Assembly: GCA_950022655.1 (NCBI GenBank)
Contig: OX465584.1
Span: 58,004,335 to 58,068,334, forward strand
Origin: Alentia gelatinosa
Lineage: Eukaryota; Annelida; Polychaeta; Phyllodocida; Polynoidae
Length of the DNA: 64,000 bases
Direction: 5' to 3'
Position 1 is the stretch's first letter. Every line of letters begins with the position of its first letter. Under the pieces are notes generated by a model, which saw only the letters and a program-made list of their open reading frames with translations, ran no database searches and was not told where the DNA came from. Position numbers and translations under genes: made by a program. Of this stretch, positions 1 to 10,308 are shown piece after piece.

Positions 1-266
1 AATTGAATCCGCCATGTTACCCTGAAACTGTAGAACACCCCAATCTGTGAAACTTTGTACCCAGCTGGAAATAGTAGCCGACTGGTGCAAAGGTGTGAAG
101 TACACCAGTCTCAGGTCCATTTGTCCCACCGTGTGAATCCCACTTTACAATATCAGTGACCATGGGTGATAATCCTTTAACGCCAGCAGGGTTTCCTTTT
201 TTATTTAGCACAAAATATGTACATAAGGGGCCTCTGCTAAGCAGATATTCTGGTCGTCTCACATTA
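1..266. repeat. Fragment of a dispersed repeat (family A), partial at window edge
   Basis: The stretch around 90-150 (GTGTGAAGTACACCAGTCTC, then GTGTGAATCCCACT) recurs at 60608-60665. Family A also appears at 964-1045 and 6970-7060, where GAGACAAATCCTGCTGA is shared. A Harbinger-like MITE at 267-963 appears to split this copy. No coding region is visible. The left boundary is outside the window. Confidence 0.5.
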
Positions 267-963
267 GGGGGCCCTCCCACTTACTGCGATTTTGCTCTCA
301 ACAGGCTTCCGCGATGTCGGCGACAAACTGAAAAGCAATCATGGTGCTATCGTAGAGCTCGGCGTCAATTAAGGCGGGCGTCCACCAACCACGACAAAGC
401 ACCAACAAGAAAGTTCCAATCAGCGCCAACAAGAAAGTTCCAATCGGTGCTTGTTGCAGCCTTGTCATAGGAAGTGGGGCTTTGTGACAGCATTGTCGGG
501 GTGTGTCGGGAAGTGCACGCTCCACCAAAATTAACTATCGTAGACCTCTGCGACACACTCCCGACACGCCATGACACTCCACGACAAAGGTCCAGTCGTA
601 TGAAAAATCGAACATGTTAGATTTTGTCGTAACCTTGTCGGAAGGCTCCAGACAAGCTTCCCAGTCGCAGCCTGTCATGGCCTTGTCGTAGACTCTTGTC
701 GGGAACTGGGGTCCACCAACCACGACAAGGCTATGACAAGTCCTCCAATCGTAGGCCTGCCGTGGACCTTGTCGGAATGCCATTGTCGTAGCCTTGTCGT
801 GGTTGGTGGACGCCCGCCTTTAGGTGGGTTTTGACTCCGAGCTCTACAACGCGGTACGACACGCTACGACGAAAAAAAACGTTAATCATAGGGTGTCTAC
901 GTAATTCAAACATGTTTGAATTTCGTAGCCCGTCATAGCCCATCGTAGTAGATGGGAGGGCCC
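267..963. mobile_element. Harbinger-like MITE, outer element of a nest
   Basis: Terminal inverted repeats begin GGGGGCCCTCCCACTTACTG on the left and, read from the right end, GGGCCCTCCCATCTACTACG. The element is flanked by TTA at 264-266 and 964-966, the 3-bp TWA duplication typical of PIF/Harbinger transposons. Inverted blocks GTAGAGCTCGGCGTC (about 353) and GACTCCGAGCTCTAC (about 834) show it was a continuous foldback before another MITE (372-819) split it. It has no coding capacity. Confidence 0.65.
372..819. mobile_element. Harbinger-like MITE, copy 1 of the ACCAACCACGAC family
   Basis: The ends match as inverted repeats: AGGCGGGCGTCCACCAACC...GGTTGGTGGACGCCCGCCT. TTA flanks both sides (369-371 and 820-822). 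Three further copies lie at 36339-36733, 55895-56307 and 61236-61652. Inside are many CGACA/TGTCG words and an ACATGTT-centred inner inverted repeat. ORFs across it run through inverted repeats and are not genes. It is inserted into the element at 267-963. Confidence 0.75.
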
Positions 964-1050
964 TTACAGAGTGTTTATCTGAGACAAATCCTGCTGAGAT
1001 TTTGTACTGATTCCTCTGCAATTATCGGCAACAATTACCCCTAACAGAGT
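964..1050. repeat. Family A fragment
   Basis: Contains GAGACAAATCCTGCTGAGA and ATCGGCAACAATTACCCC, both also found in the longest family A copy at 60122-60668. This is the probable continuation of the repeat that starts at the window edge, separated from it by the nested MITEs. Confidence 0.5.
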
Positions 1051-1190
1051 ACAGAATACACTAGACGACTAGAACGTGACGACTGTAGATCGTCTAGCCA
1101 ATAGTCTCCAGGTGGTACCCGATTACGCAATATCGGCTGCAATAGTCACCAACACAAGAATTTCCTCAAACACTTACAATTTTTACCACG

Positions 1191-1445
1191 CCTCTCATAA
1201 GACCTCACACTCTCTATTTAAGTGGTATTCTGTATTCCAGTTCATATACACAGTATTCCCGCTAGGTGGCATCATTGAGATTATAGGAATCTTTGGGTTG
1301 CATTGATGTACGTCTTTAGCACGAAAGGCAGGCCAGTGGATTCTCGAGGCTCTAAGCCTAGTTCTTTAAGAATTCTTCTCCCATAGAGCGTATTGAGAAC
1401 TTTGTATAAAATACCACTTAGAGAGAGTGAGATCTTGTGAGAGGG
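1191..1445. mobile_element. Inverted-repeat element, family L, copy 1
   Basis: The outer arms are CCTCTCATAAGACCTCACAC and the inverted GTGAGATCTTGTGAGAGG. The interior reads GGCATCATTGAGATTATAGG and GCAGGCCAGTGGATTCTC. Related copies are at 2496-2773 and 47233-47964, with a one-ended piece at about 23270-23320. It is inserted in the family M element and has no coding capacity. Confidence 0.55.
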
Positions 1446-1722
1446 ATGCACGATCATCAAGAAATTGTTGTCAGTTGGTGCAGGATTATGCAATCTCGGG
1501 TGAAACAGTTGTTGACCCAAATGTTTCATCGAGTGTTTACACTAATCGACTTTGTATAGTTTCTATAAGTGTTTACAATAGACCTTTTATGGAAATTTCC
1601 TACGGCGATTAATTCAAGCCGGATTGAAATAGTAGCTGGTGTCATGTAGTCGTCAGGTGGTGTCAAATTTCATAATCTGACATTATCTGACAATCTTCAG
1701 TCGCCATGCACTTGGCGTTTAT

Positions 1723-1883
1723 ATAGACAATAAACAATGGTTTGGTCGACAGGCAGCCGTAAACAAAGAGAGGCTGACGCCTGCTAATACACGAACGCTA
1801 GCGAGTGTATTACGACGTCAACTCCGAGTGGTTTACAGAGCCGCCTGTCCACAGAACCATCATTTATTGCATTTATTATCTAT
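1723..1883. mobile_element. Foldback element, family P (CCGCCTGTCCACA arms), copy 1
   Basis: The two arms pair almost throughout, from TAGACAATAAACAATGGT inward through GACAGGC-GCCGTAAAC. The apex is TAATACACGAACGCTAGCG with its complement. Better-preserved copies lie at 7280-7446 and 10783-10937, and an arm fragment at about 29440-29475. It sits inside the family M element. Confidence 0.6.
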
Positions 1884-2142
1884 CTTTTTGAATGAACTAA
1901 ACCCAGGAATGGTCATATTAAATGGTATAACCATATGGACTATTTCTTTGCTTTATAGCACAAAGGGGCTGTTTTTCCCGTCTACCATTGCTTTGAGGCC
2001 TTATACCACAGTCATGGTATCTGACAGATTTTATGTGATGGGTCGTGGTTTACTGAGTCCCCATACATTGAAGGTTGAAAGTCATCAGTTGATGCAAAAT
2101 TCTAAAATCGCCGCTTATGATCATCTAGTGTAAACATCGGGT

Positions 2143-2495
2143 AACAGATCGCTTGATGGTTTGATTGAAGTGGCAGCCCTTCCCCAGAGGCTTCTACATT
2201 TTCATGATGATGATAATAGTCTGAGTGGAGAGCAATAATTTCAAAATCAGAACACCTAAGAAAAATTATTTACAATGCAATTCCATTTATGACGGCAATC
2301 CGTTATGTTTAAATGGGATGAGAATACATCTAGAAACACATTATAGAGAGCCATGAATCAACGAAAAACGAGAGTTTAATGAGCTGAAATCAGTGTTAAA
2401 TAAGGAGACGTTAGAACCTGGACTCAGCTTTAACCTTTACGTGGGTGTGGATTCTGTCCCAGTACATGTGACGTGGCAGGCACTGACTGAGGGTG
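2143..2495. other. Unassigned intergenic stretch
   Basis: I see no open coding region, terminal repeat or RNA gene here. The word CCCAGTACATGTGAC near 2459 recurs near 2832, so part of the stretch belongs to a local duplication. Confidence 0.4.
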
Positions 2496-2773
2496 CACCC
2501 CTCTCATAAGATCTCACACTCTCTAAATCGTATTCTGTACAAGGTTCTCACTGCACTCTATGGGAGAAGAATTCTTAATAAACTAGGCTTAGAGCCTTGT
2601 GAATCCACTGGCATACAGTATTCCCACTAGGCATCATTGAGATTATAGGAATCTTTGGGTTGCATTGATGTACGTCTTTAGCACGGCAGGCAGGTCAATG
2701 GATTCTCAAGGCTCTAAGCCTAGTTTGTTAAGAATTCTTATTCATAGAGTGTAGTGAGAGAAAGAATACGACT
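2496..2773. mobile_element. Inverted-repeat element, family L, copy 2
   Basis: The arms GTTCTCACTGCACTCTATGG...CTTAGAGCC (2544-2604) and GGCTCTAAGCCTAG...GTGTAGTGAGAG (2710-2760) are inverted. The outer end CCTCTCATAAGATCTCACAC matches copies 1 and 3. After it, the word GACGTTCTTGTAAA occurs twice (about 2788 and 2867) as a short direct repeat. Confidence 0.5.
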
Positions 2774-2964
2774 TGAGACCAGCCCCTGACGTTCTTGTAA
2801 AATATTACATGAAATATATGTACGACGTCTCCCAGTACATGTGACCGACTGACAGAGGATCTCTAGACGTTCTTGTAAAGGATTACATAAAATATAAATA
2901 CCACTACAGTGGAAGATCTGCCACTGCTACAAGTTTAGACATAGGAATAACATCAGACAAAAAT

Positions 2965-3136
2965 ACTCAATGATGACCCCTGTAAAGTGACAATACTACC
3001 CCACGGCCATGGCGTAGTGAATTTGAGATGACGTCATATGAATTTACTAAGCATATTCTAATCAATCTGAAATTTTGATGATATTTAATTTCATAGAAAG
3101 GGGTGAGATAAATCCAGAACCGCACTCGAATCGTAA
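2965..3136. mobile_element. Hairpin-superfamily core (P1 family), reverse orientation
   Basis: This is the reverse complement of 42810-42975 and 47705-47872: ACTCAATGATGACCCC, then the short palindrome around CCACGGCCATGG, then GGGGTGAGATAAATCCAG. In complete copies a long palindrome follows. Here it is cut off near 3136 and replaced by the palindrome at 3143-3260. Confidence 0.6.
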
Positions 3137-3142
3137 AATACA

Positions 3143-3260
3143 TACACAATAATGACTTGTTTTTTATACGAGTGGCCGTAATCTCCGAGTAGTTGACGTC
3201 AACTACAAGAATATTACGGTCACTCGTATACAAAACCAGTCGTTATTGTGTTTATTACCC
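3143..3260. repeat. Palindrome with GTAGTTGACGTCAACTAC centre (family R)
   Basis: The arms ACACAATAATGACT...TACGAGTGGCCGTAAT and ATTACGGTCACTCGTATA...AGTCGTTATTGTGT pair over about 50 bp each. The centre is a perfect palindrome. A related but more degraded hairpin is at 22046-22176, and both are followed by TTCATTACTCACC/TTATTACCCACC-type sequence. Confidence 0.6.
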
Positions 3261-3360
3261 ACCTACAAGATTAATAAGAAATCTATTGCAATAAAAATGT
3301 TTCTGTAATACATTTAGTTCCAGACACAACAGCACGATCGAAGTTGAAAATCACATGTAT

Positions 3361-3519
3361 TTATATAGAACTGCATCGAGAATCGTATGAATAGACAATA
3401 CTCCACTCGTTTGGCTGTGCCTTAATCATCACTCGGCTATGCCTCGATGACGATATGGGCCCATCCAAACATGTGGAGTATTGTCTATTTATACGACTCT
3501 CGATGCAGTTCTATATAAG
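3361..3519. repeat. Long hairpin with ACTCGGCTATGCCTCG apex (P1 family)
   Basis: The arms of about 75 bp (TTATATAGAACTGCATCGAG outward, complement at the right end) pair along their length, with the apex at 3431-3448. The arms match those of the complete elements at 42672-42975 and 47572-47872. The core that should adjoin it is missing here. It may be the displaced partner of the core at 2965-3136. Confidence 0.65.
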
Positions 3520-4021
3520 TCATCCATGGTAAAATTCTCATATTCCATGAAAAATGTCAAAACATTCGTTGTTTACCTTGAGAATATCACCTTGATATTA
3601 GGACAATTTATATGGAAACTCCCCCGAAAACAAAATCGGGCTCCCGATTTTCGTAAATCGACCCCCGATTTCATCGAAAAAAAATGGATATTAGTACAAG
3701 GTCAGCACTTGGCACCCTCTTAAAGAATTCTCGTTGGTTTCAATGTGTGCACTAACCCAAACAACTGTCCTAATACCATTACATTTTTATTATAAGGACA
3801 AAGTTATTCCCGAGATAGATTCTTAAGTTTGCTTTTCTTCCTTCAGTTCCAGATTGTGAAGTCCAAACATCACAAACACCCCAAAGACTGAAGAAGCTGA
3901 AGAATAAAGGTAATATATTTGTACTCTCTTCTCATGGGTGTGGTAGGTTATGGAGGGTCATGAATAATCGAAAATAGCTAGATGATCATGGTTTCAAATT
4001 AGCAGTAGATTTTGTTGCCCT
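3520..4021. other. Unassigned intergenic stretch
   Basis: The only pattern I see is a run of three variants of ATCGGG/CCCGATTTTCG around 3625-3675, which gives small hairpins. No gene is supported. Confidence 0.4.
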
Positions 4022-4752
4022 GCGTTTACACAAGACCACTAAAAACGTGCCGACTGTAGATCGTCTGGCTAATAGTTGTCAGGTGGTGCTCGATTATGCA
4101 ATATCTGCCGCAATAATTGTCGACTCAATAAGAACTTACTCAAGCATATGCATTAGACAAGGTTTTATAGAAATGTACCGCCTTGAAATAGTCGTCGGTG
4201 TCAAATCGTTTGCATAATCGGCGATTCCTGAAGGTTAACCTTGTCTAAGGAGCTATACATACAGTTGATTTGGGAGGGGAGGGAGGTCAAGAATTTTGGA
4301 AATTCCTTCATTGCTCTATTTCGTACGAGATTGGGAGGGGTATGGGTCTAAAATTCCAGAAATTCTGTGTACATACTTTATGGATGGCCCAAAGTACAAC
4401 TGAATGTACTATTTCCCCGTTGAAAATTGGAGGTGAAAAGGAATTAAATAGAAAAAACCTGAGATTACGGATGCAGAACATTTTGTTCCAAAAAGAAAGG
4501 TGGTTTTTTTACAAAATCGTCAGGAGTCTACACTATTAATTCAAGTCACTTTGAAATAGTGGTGGTCGTCATCAAACTATCTGCATAATCGCTAGGTGGT
4601 CATAAATTGCTTCATCTGACATAATCAGATGATCTGTGGTCGCCACTTGTTTGGCGTTTACGCAGGACGATTTCTAGTATTCTTCTGAATATCGTCAAGT
4701 GGTGCTAAATGAAGAATCGTCGCCTAGAATCGTCTAGTGTAAACGCCAGGTC
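4022..4752. mobile_element. Family M element, expanded copy
   Basis: It starts GCGTTTACACAAGACCACT and ends ATCGTCTAGTGTAAACGCC, an inverted pair. Family words TGACATAATCAGATGATCTG and GTCGCCACTTGTTTGGC occur on the right. A segment of roughly 300 bp at about 4262-4530 is foreign; its GGTCAAGAATTTTGGAAATT matches, inverted, the stretch near 54250-54280. An 89-codon ORF over that segment is not supported as a gene. Confidence 0.5.
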
Positions 4753-5795
4753 TGACCTATCTTACCTGAAGCCTAGATAAGAGGTATTAAAGGATTGTCT
4801 GACGTATCGGGTCCTGTTCCCCTATAATATCCTCAATAATACGAGTATGATTTGGGCCTAATCAGTTCAGTTTAGAAACCTTTATAAATATACTATATTA
4901 GGCCACACACGGAGTTGTACAGGTGAAAGTGAACTGTTGCCCTTGGGTTATGTAATTTATCGAGTTATTTCTGAGACAATCTACCTGGAGATTAAGCAAG
5001 AAAATAATGAATAATGTATGAAAACAGCACAGACTGTTGATGGCCACACCTATGGTGTCAACTACGCATCAGGGTTATATGCTTCAGTCAGACTTTTAAA
5101 TGACTGTGCCAACGCCTTGGTGTAAATATCCAGATCCACTGCTTCTGACATACACAGACAAAGCTAAAGCGGGACTCACACATAGAGCCCCTTTTTAATC
5201 TTTTTATATAAGCAGCTTTTGTTTCCATATAAGTCATTAAACTTCTGTTGGTAGCATGGGTGTCCTGTACCAGGATTCCCTGGTCTGCTATGTCCTTTGT
5301 CTTATTGCTGTTGTTTGTACCCATACTATTTTTGTTCTAGTCCTGTGTCTGACTGTCAATTGTGTTGCTGTAAATGTCATATCTACTTTTGTAATCTTGT
5401 CTGACGAGAAAAGTTGAAAATCGCGTTTAATGTAATGTGAACGTCAATAAACATATTTTTAAAAAAACACAAAAAAACCACAACAAACAATCACTTGAGT
5501 TGTACGACTACAATATCTCATTAAATCAGGGACAAATAGCTATTATATCGACAAACAGATGATAGTCCTTATTCAGTCATTCAGTTGTTATTGAAGGCTG
5601 CTTGAACTTCTTGGTGGGGACAGGTAAAGCCCTTTTGGTGTAAGCAGATTGAGAATAAAAAGAGGTCACTCCTCCTTTCAACATTCCGAGTCCAAATCAT
5701 GTCAGTTCACATAGTCCCGATACTGGAGTTCTGAATGTTGAAGTCCAGATAGCAAAGATGTTCATCAATTTTGAAGGAGGGCTCACAGGACAGAA
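4753..5795. other. Unassigned; possible retroposon 3' end near 5444-5480
   Basis: No gene is supported. AATAAA near 5444 is followed by an A-rich run, which could be the 3' end of a retroposed sequence on the plus strand. I found no matching upstream coding remnant. Confidence 0.3.
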
Positions 5796-5799
5796 TGCT

Positions 5800-6306
5800 A
5801 GTGAACTCGTGCCTTAGTCAACTCGTACCTTAGTCAATTCGGGTTTTTCGTCCTTTTTCTGGTCAACTCGTCCTTTTTCATTAAACATGGAGTAATCCTG
5901 GATATATATACATCAAAATGTTCAGAAACATGTGCAGAACACAAATAAAGCTTTTATTCATGCATACTACTAAGTATTAGCGCGTACCGTTAGCTAGAAG
6001 TTGCCGCGAAAGTGCGGCCGCATTGCCGTGCGCCACTCCATGTTTGGCTGTTCCAGTTACCCTTCTCCGCAAATGTACTCATATGTTTATGAAATGAAAA
6101 TGGAATGTACTCATACTAATATCAAATTCAGGTAAACAATTGCTATCTAACATAATATAGTTGTTATCTATCATATAATTCAGTTATATATAGGTGTAAT
6201 ACAATTGGAAAACAAAAAGGACGAGTTGACTAGGGAAAAGGACGAGTTGACCAAAAAAGCACGAGTTGACTAAGGGACGAGTTGACTAAGGAACGAGTTG
6301 ACCACA
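5800..6306. mobile_element. MITE with arms made of repeated GTCAACTCGT words
   Basis: The left arm (about 5800-5885) carries TTAGTCAACTCGTACC and GGTCAACTCGTCC several times. The right arm (about 6213-6306) carries the complement, GGACGAGTTGACTAGG and GACGAGTTGACC, five times. The interior is unique AT-rich DNA. The arms are tandem iterations of one 20-25 bp unit, unusual for simple terminal repeats. Confidence 0.55.
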
Positions 6307-6965
6307 GGACAAAACATCAGGACGGAACATCACCATTAATAAGACAAAAAAGTAGACACCCATAATACCACTTGGATATAAATTAGTCATAAACAAGTTT
6401 CTCAAGGATAGACACAGACATCATAATTACAATATAGACAATCGACATCATGTTCACTCACACATAGAGACTAGTGTACCTGAGACGGTAGACTGGCCTC
6501 AGTCCCTTTATCCTACCCCTCCACCCCTTCTCAGTGACACAGGGACTGGTCTCATCCGTAATCGGCCGTGCAGACTGGCACGATTTTGCGCCACATTCCC
6601 CAAGCAGAGGTCTGGCTACTGGTCAGGATATCTGCTGAGAGATTGATACCCTCTCACTTTGATCTCAATCGAGACATAGTCAGGAGTAGGCGAAATATAT
6701 TGCTATGACAACACAGGCGGCCAGGGAACTGGAGAAGGGGAGGGGGAGGGGGAGGTATAGGGTTACACGGAGTGGCTTGGGGTCATAAACAGGAGATTCT
6801 GGTCAGAGTGGACAAGTCTTTGATTCATGGGCCAGTCAGAGAAGGACACATGTTATAATGAATTGTATTCCGATTCTCTTTAATCATTTAATGAATATTC
6901 ATAATCAAAGATTGGAGCAAGTCTACTGAGACGGGTGCACTTAACACCTTTTCCCCAAGCTAAAA
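6307..6965. other. Unassigned, with GGGGAG-rich microsatellite
   Basis: A short purine-rich run (GGGGAGGGGGAGGGGGAGG) lies near 6736. The rest shows no coding or repeat signal that I can support. Confidence 0.4.
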
Positions 6966-6969
6966 GCAG

Positions 6970-7075
6970 GATTCACGTGGTGGGATTCATGTACCATACA
7001 GTGTGTTTGTCTCAGACAAATCCTGCTGAAGTTCTGTGCTGGAACACAATCTGCTCATCTGTTTGACCTCATTGA
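6970..7075. repeat. Family A fragment
   Basis: GTGGGATTCATGTACC and GACAAATCCTGCTGAAG match the left part of the long family A copy at 60122-60668. Only this end is present. Confidence 0.5.
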
Positions 7076-7279
7076 AAATGTATGGTAAACCACGAACCAG
7101 TATATAAAACCTGTCAGATACCTTTACTGTAGAATGCGATTCAATTCATGGTATGCAGCTTCAAAACCGTGGTAGGCCTATACGGAGAAAATAGTCCCTT
7201 TTTGCTATAGAGCAAAGAAATAGTCCCTATTGTTATACCTATTAATATGACAATTATTGGGTTTAATTTATTCAAAAAG

Positions 7280-7446
7280 ATCAATATAAATGCAACAAAT
7301 GATGGTTATGTGGACAGGCGGCTCTGTAAACCACTCGAGGTTGACGTCCTGATACACTCACTAGCGTTCGTGTATTACTACGCGTCAACCTCTCGTGGTT
7401 TACGGCCGCCTGTCCACAAAACCATCGATTATTATCCATGTATACA
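7280..7446. mobile_element. Foldback element, family P, copy 2
   Basis: The arms run from AACAAATGATGGTTATGTGG to ACAAAACCATCGATTATT and include GGCGGCTCTGTAAACCAC and its complement. The apex region has ACACTCACTAGCGTTCGTGT. The copy is nearly continuous as a hairpin. Confidence 0.65.
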
Positions 7447-8016
7447 CTGGAGGGGTGTGGCTGGAATAGCTCCGACAATTCATTAAAACAGAGAGTAATC
7501 TCTCACTGAATACCACGCATCAGGTTGATTGAAGTCTCACAATGACACGTCTTACAAGAGAATTACTCTCCAGGAAATTATGCCCGCGATAGATACTCCA
7601 TACACAAACCTGTGAGGGGAGAGCAAAATTATTGACTTTCAAGCAATTAGAACTTGTAGGAAGTTGTATATTGCTCTGCATAGACATATAGAGACGGTAG
7701 ATGACATTCAGGGATGGACATAAAGTTCCCTCGGTATGGTTTAAGGTTGACTTTGCGGGACAATGTCCGTATCGTACAATTAGATGCCTCTGGCCACTAT
7801 CCCAGGCACGGCAAATGCATACAACCCCCAGGAATGCTCGACCACTCTCTCTCACAGGCAGAAGTGGGTAAATACGACGTAGTAGTATATCCTGTCTTTG
7901 TACAGAAAGCAATGTCTGTAGCAGGTCTGAAGATCTGAGAAATAATAGCTGAGTTTGGTGAACGGTTATAGGAATGTGGGTGGATGACTATGCTAGATTT
8001 TGTAGAATATCCGAAA
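7447..8016. other. Unassigned; open frame of doubtful status
   Basis: A 130-codon frame on the minus strand (7520-7912) spans this stretch but has no recognisable motif, and overlapping frames on the other strand are just as open. It should not be treated as a gene without expression evidence. Confidence 0.3.
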
Positions 8017-8221
8017 GCTCGGTGGCCAAGTGGTAGGGTGTTCGCCTCGAGAATGGGAGGTCGTGGGTTCAAACCCGGTCGGGTCATACCAAAGACTTAC
8101 ACAAAAATGGTACCCACTGCCCATTTGGTTTAACACCCGCCATTAGAATGAGGAGTAGGGGCAAGGGCCCGAGTGGAAGAACGGCTCTATAGCCTATCAA
8201 AACTTGCCCCCCCCCCCCCAA
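8017..8221 (+). mobile_element. tRNA-derived SINE, complete head
   Basis: The head has an A-box-like TGGCCAAGTGG (8023) and a B-box-like GGGTTCAAACC (about 8065), as in RNA polymerase III promoters of tRNA-derived SINEs. The body (ATGGTACCCACTGCCCAT, CGCCATTAGAATGAGGAG, GCCCGAGTGGAAGAACGGCT) recurs at 49754-49970 (+) and 58180-58410 (-). This copy ends in a poly-C run followed by AAAAG. It is not a functional tRNA: the acceptor stem does not close. Confidence 0.75.
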
Positions 8222-8570
8222 AAGAAATGGTCAATTCACAACGAAAAAATACCTACTCATTGAGGGATGGGGGATGCAGGAAAGAAAATTGGAAAGTTTG
8301 CGTACATCCCCTCTGATATATTGCGTACAAGATGGAGGAGGATTATGTTTTTCAGAAATTTTGCGTATATATAATATTTTATATTTTAAGTTATATGTGG
8401 CTCCCACCGACTACGACGCACGCCGAAACGCTACGATAAACCTCCCGACGCGCTACGATGTCGGCAGCAGGCGTCGCCATCCTCGCCGACCGATCATAGA
8501 AACCTGACTAATGCCTACGGATGGGGATTATAGAGAATTGAAAGTATGGTGTGAGAAATAGTATCTCATT
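8222..8570. other. Unassigned, with a Harbinger-like MITE fragment
   Basis: GCTCCCACCGACTACGACG near 8399 follows the terminal pattern of the local TWA-type MITEs, and several CTACGA words follow, but I see no partner end. No gene is supported. Confidence 0.35.
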
Positions 8571-8626
8571 GATTTTGAATAGCTTAGTGATTCACTAGGC
8601 GAAGCCGCGTGAATTACGTAGTAATT
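8571..8626. repeat. Short hairpin with AGGCGAAGCCGCG apex
   Basis: A degenerate piece of the hairpin family seen at 23605-23900 and 29493-29748. The apex AGGCGAAGCCGCGTGAATTA and flanking TAGTAATTCAAAT match those copies in reverse orientation. The core is absent. Confidence 0.5.
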
Positions 8627-8749
8627 CAAATGTGATTGGCTCATGCTGTGACCATGAACTCGAAGAGGTTTTTAAGGGCTAACATTCGTGACATAATCCC
8701 TAATTCAGTATTTTTTCTAAACACCCAAAAAATGCCGTATTAAAGAAGA

Positions 8750-9036
8750 AACCAACAGGTTTTGGTCAAAGTAGTCGTTCTCCACGAGTTTGATGCGGAG
8801 TGGTGTGAACGAGGTGACAGCCGAGTGAATATCATGTTGCAGTCAAACGAGTTGGAGAACAACTTCTTTGCACAAAACGAGTTGCTTTCTGTATTTATCT
8901 CACCCCTGTACACACTAAAAGAATGGACAAAATACAGGATATATACCATGGAGAATGGACTGCAATACTTGTAGGGGCATGGAGGACGAGTTGCCAATGT
9001 TAAGTCTATGAGGCTAAAATACAAGGGGTGAGATAA
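8750..9036. mobile_element. Hairpin-superfamily element, family TTTGAC, copy 1
   Basis: A palindrome (8750-8892) has arms CGTTCTCCACGAGTTTGATG and the complement CAAACGAGTTGGAGAAC, and apex CGAGGTGACAGCCGAGTGA at 8810-8828. The core (8893-9036) starts TTTATCTCACCCC and ends AAGGGGTGAGATAA. It contains CCAATGTTAAGTCTATG, shared with eight other elements. Sister copies are at 10013-10308 and 49050-49312. A 112-codon frame across it is not a gene. Confidence 0.7.
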
Positions 9037-9138
9037 TCTTTCCCAACCCCAACTTTCATCAAGTGGAGCACCACGCAAGGGTCAACTTGAGGGAGGGGCG
9101 TGCAGGCTCATGTTACTGTCAGTGGGTGTGCCAGGTAA

Positions 9139-9481
9139 AGGCCCATTCCCACTAGGCGATTTCTGCCCCTGAGACTACTGCCGGGGATAATCGCTGGGAA
9201 ACCGCAGTCGCACAGCGGTTGGGAAGGCATAGTCGTCAACTATGCCCTGATATATTTCAGACATGTTTGAAATTGAATCGCAAGAGACTGGTGCCCTTTT
9301 AAGAGTGAATCCAGTTGCCGACTCAAGCCCGAACAACGTGGGGTAGGGCAATAGTCTCCGACGGTTTTGCCATTTTGTGTTCCCACTTGGCGACTCATGA
9401 AATTCATACAAATTTTGGCTGATGATCGGCGACGGGTACCCACTGAATGCCCCAAAATCGCTCAGTGGGAACCGGGCTTTA
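9139..9481. mobile_element. Harbinger-like MITE (CATTCCCACTAGGCGATT ends)
   Basis: The ends AGGCCCATTCCCACTAGGCG and, inverted, AGCCCGGTTCCCACTGAGCG pair over about 25 bp, flanked by TAA/TTA-like triplets. Inside are repeated CGATT/AATCG words. It appears to be inserted in a LINE reverse transcriptase remnant, whose reading frame can be followed just outside its right end. Confidence 0.6.
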
Positions 9482-9482
9482 G

Positions 9483-9620
9483 TTTCCCGTAGAAGCTGGA
9501 TTGACAATACACCACAGTGCCCAGCCTGCTTGTAGTCTCGTTGACTGAATCAAAGGCCTTGGGAGCATCAATGAAATTAACCACCAGGAGGCGGGGCAGT
9601 AGGCGTGCCACCTTCATCTT
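9483..9620 (-). pseudogene. LINE reverse transcriptase fragment
   Basis: The minus strand translates in one frame to a peptide containing VVNFIDAPKAFDSVNETT, followed by SRLGTVVYCQSSFYGKLK. FxDxxKAFDSV is the signature of reverse transcriptase motif A in non-LTR retrotransposons, including a catalytic aspartate. Only about 45 residues are readable and I see no YxDD motif, endonuclease or 3' end, so this is a decayed fragment, cut on one side by the MITE at 9139-9481. The clade cannot be assigned from so little. Confidence 0.6.
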
Positions 9621-10012
9621 GCCGCCCCAGGCCAAAGACTCGGATTAGCTGATTATTGCCTGTGATTGGCGTTTCAAGACAAGCCGTTCCCTACACGAAG
9701 AGCACCAGCGAAACAGAAGAGACGCAGGGGTAGGTCTGAGTAATCAGCAAACACCACATACTGTCTTCCTACAGAGGTCCTTTTACCGTCACGCCCACGT
9801 CCGCAGAAAGTAGTCCCTGCCAAGGGAATTTAACCTGGTACTATTTTTTTTCTCCCACTTCTATTTGTTTTTGGTGTCATTGCTGTATTATGTTTGAGTA
9901 AATGCCGACACTAGTCTGATGCTGTACGCTCTTATTGGCTTGTTTATGAAGGTCTCATGATCATATGTAAATGTCAGATATGTTTTTATTGTCTCTGGTA
10001 TAAGTTGAGAAT
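9621..10012. other. Unassigned intergenic stretch
   Basis: It may continue the LINE remnant upstream, but the frames are broken and no further motif is clear. Confidence 0.3.
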
Positions 10013-10308
10013 TAAAGAAGAAGCCAACAAATTTTGGTCGAAGTCGTCGTTCTCAATAAGTTTGACGCGGAGTGATATGAACGAGGCGACAGCCGAGTGA
10101 ATATCACATAGTATTCAAACAAGTTGGAGAGTGACTTCTTTGACCAAAACGAGTTGCTTTCTGTATTTATCTCACCCCTGTACACAATAAAAGAATGGAC
10201 AACATACAGGATATAAACCATGGAGAATAGACTGCAATACTTGTAGGGGCATGGAGAACGAGTTCCCAATGTTAAGCCTATGGAAATTTATTCCAGGGGT
10301 GAGATAAG
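10013..10308. mobile_element. Hairpin-superfamily element, family TTTGAC, copy 2
   Basis: Layout as at 8750-9036. The apex ACGAGGCGACAGCCGAGTGA is at 10081-10100. The core begins TTTATCTCACCCC near 10166, has CCCAATGTTAAGCCTATGG near 10266, and ends CAGGGGTGAGATAA. Confidence 0.7.

Larger units (their letters stand above)
1057..2142. mobile_element. Composite family M element (GTTTACACTAGACGA ends) with two insertions
   Basis: The left end has ACACTAGACGACTAGAACGT. The right end, near 2127-2142, reads ATCATCTAGTGTAAACATCG, its inverted counterpart. Family words such as GCCAATAGTCTCCAGGTGGT and TCAGTCGCCATGCACTTGGC occur in the same order as in the copies at 14-16 kb, 46.5 kb and 62.2 kb. It is interrupted by an inverted-repeat element at 1191-1445 and a foldback at 1723-1883. 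About 180 bp near 1890-2065 is also foreign to the family. Confidence 0.5.

Noticed and set aside
7520..7912. 130-codon minus-strand gene
   Set aside because: No motif, no splice context and equally open frames on the other strand. Left as unassigned.
8017..8100. A tRNA gene
   Set aside because: A- and B-box-like words are present but the stems do not close, and the same sequence continues into a shared body in three copies. It is a SINE.
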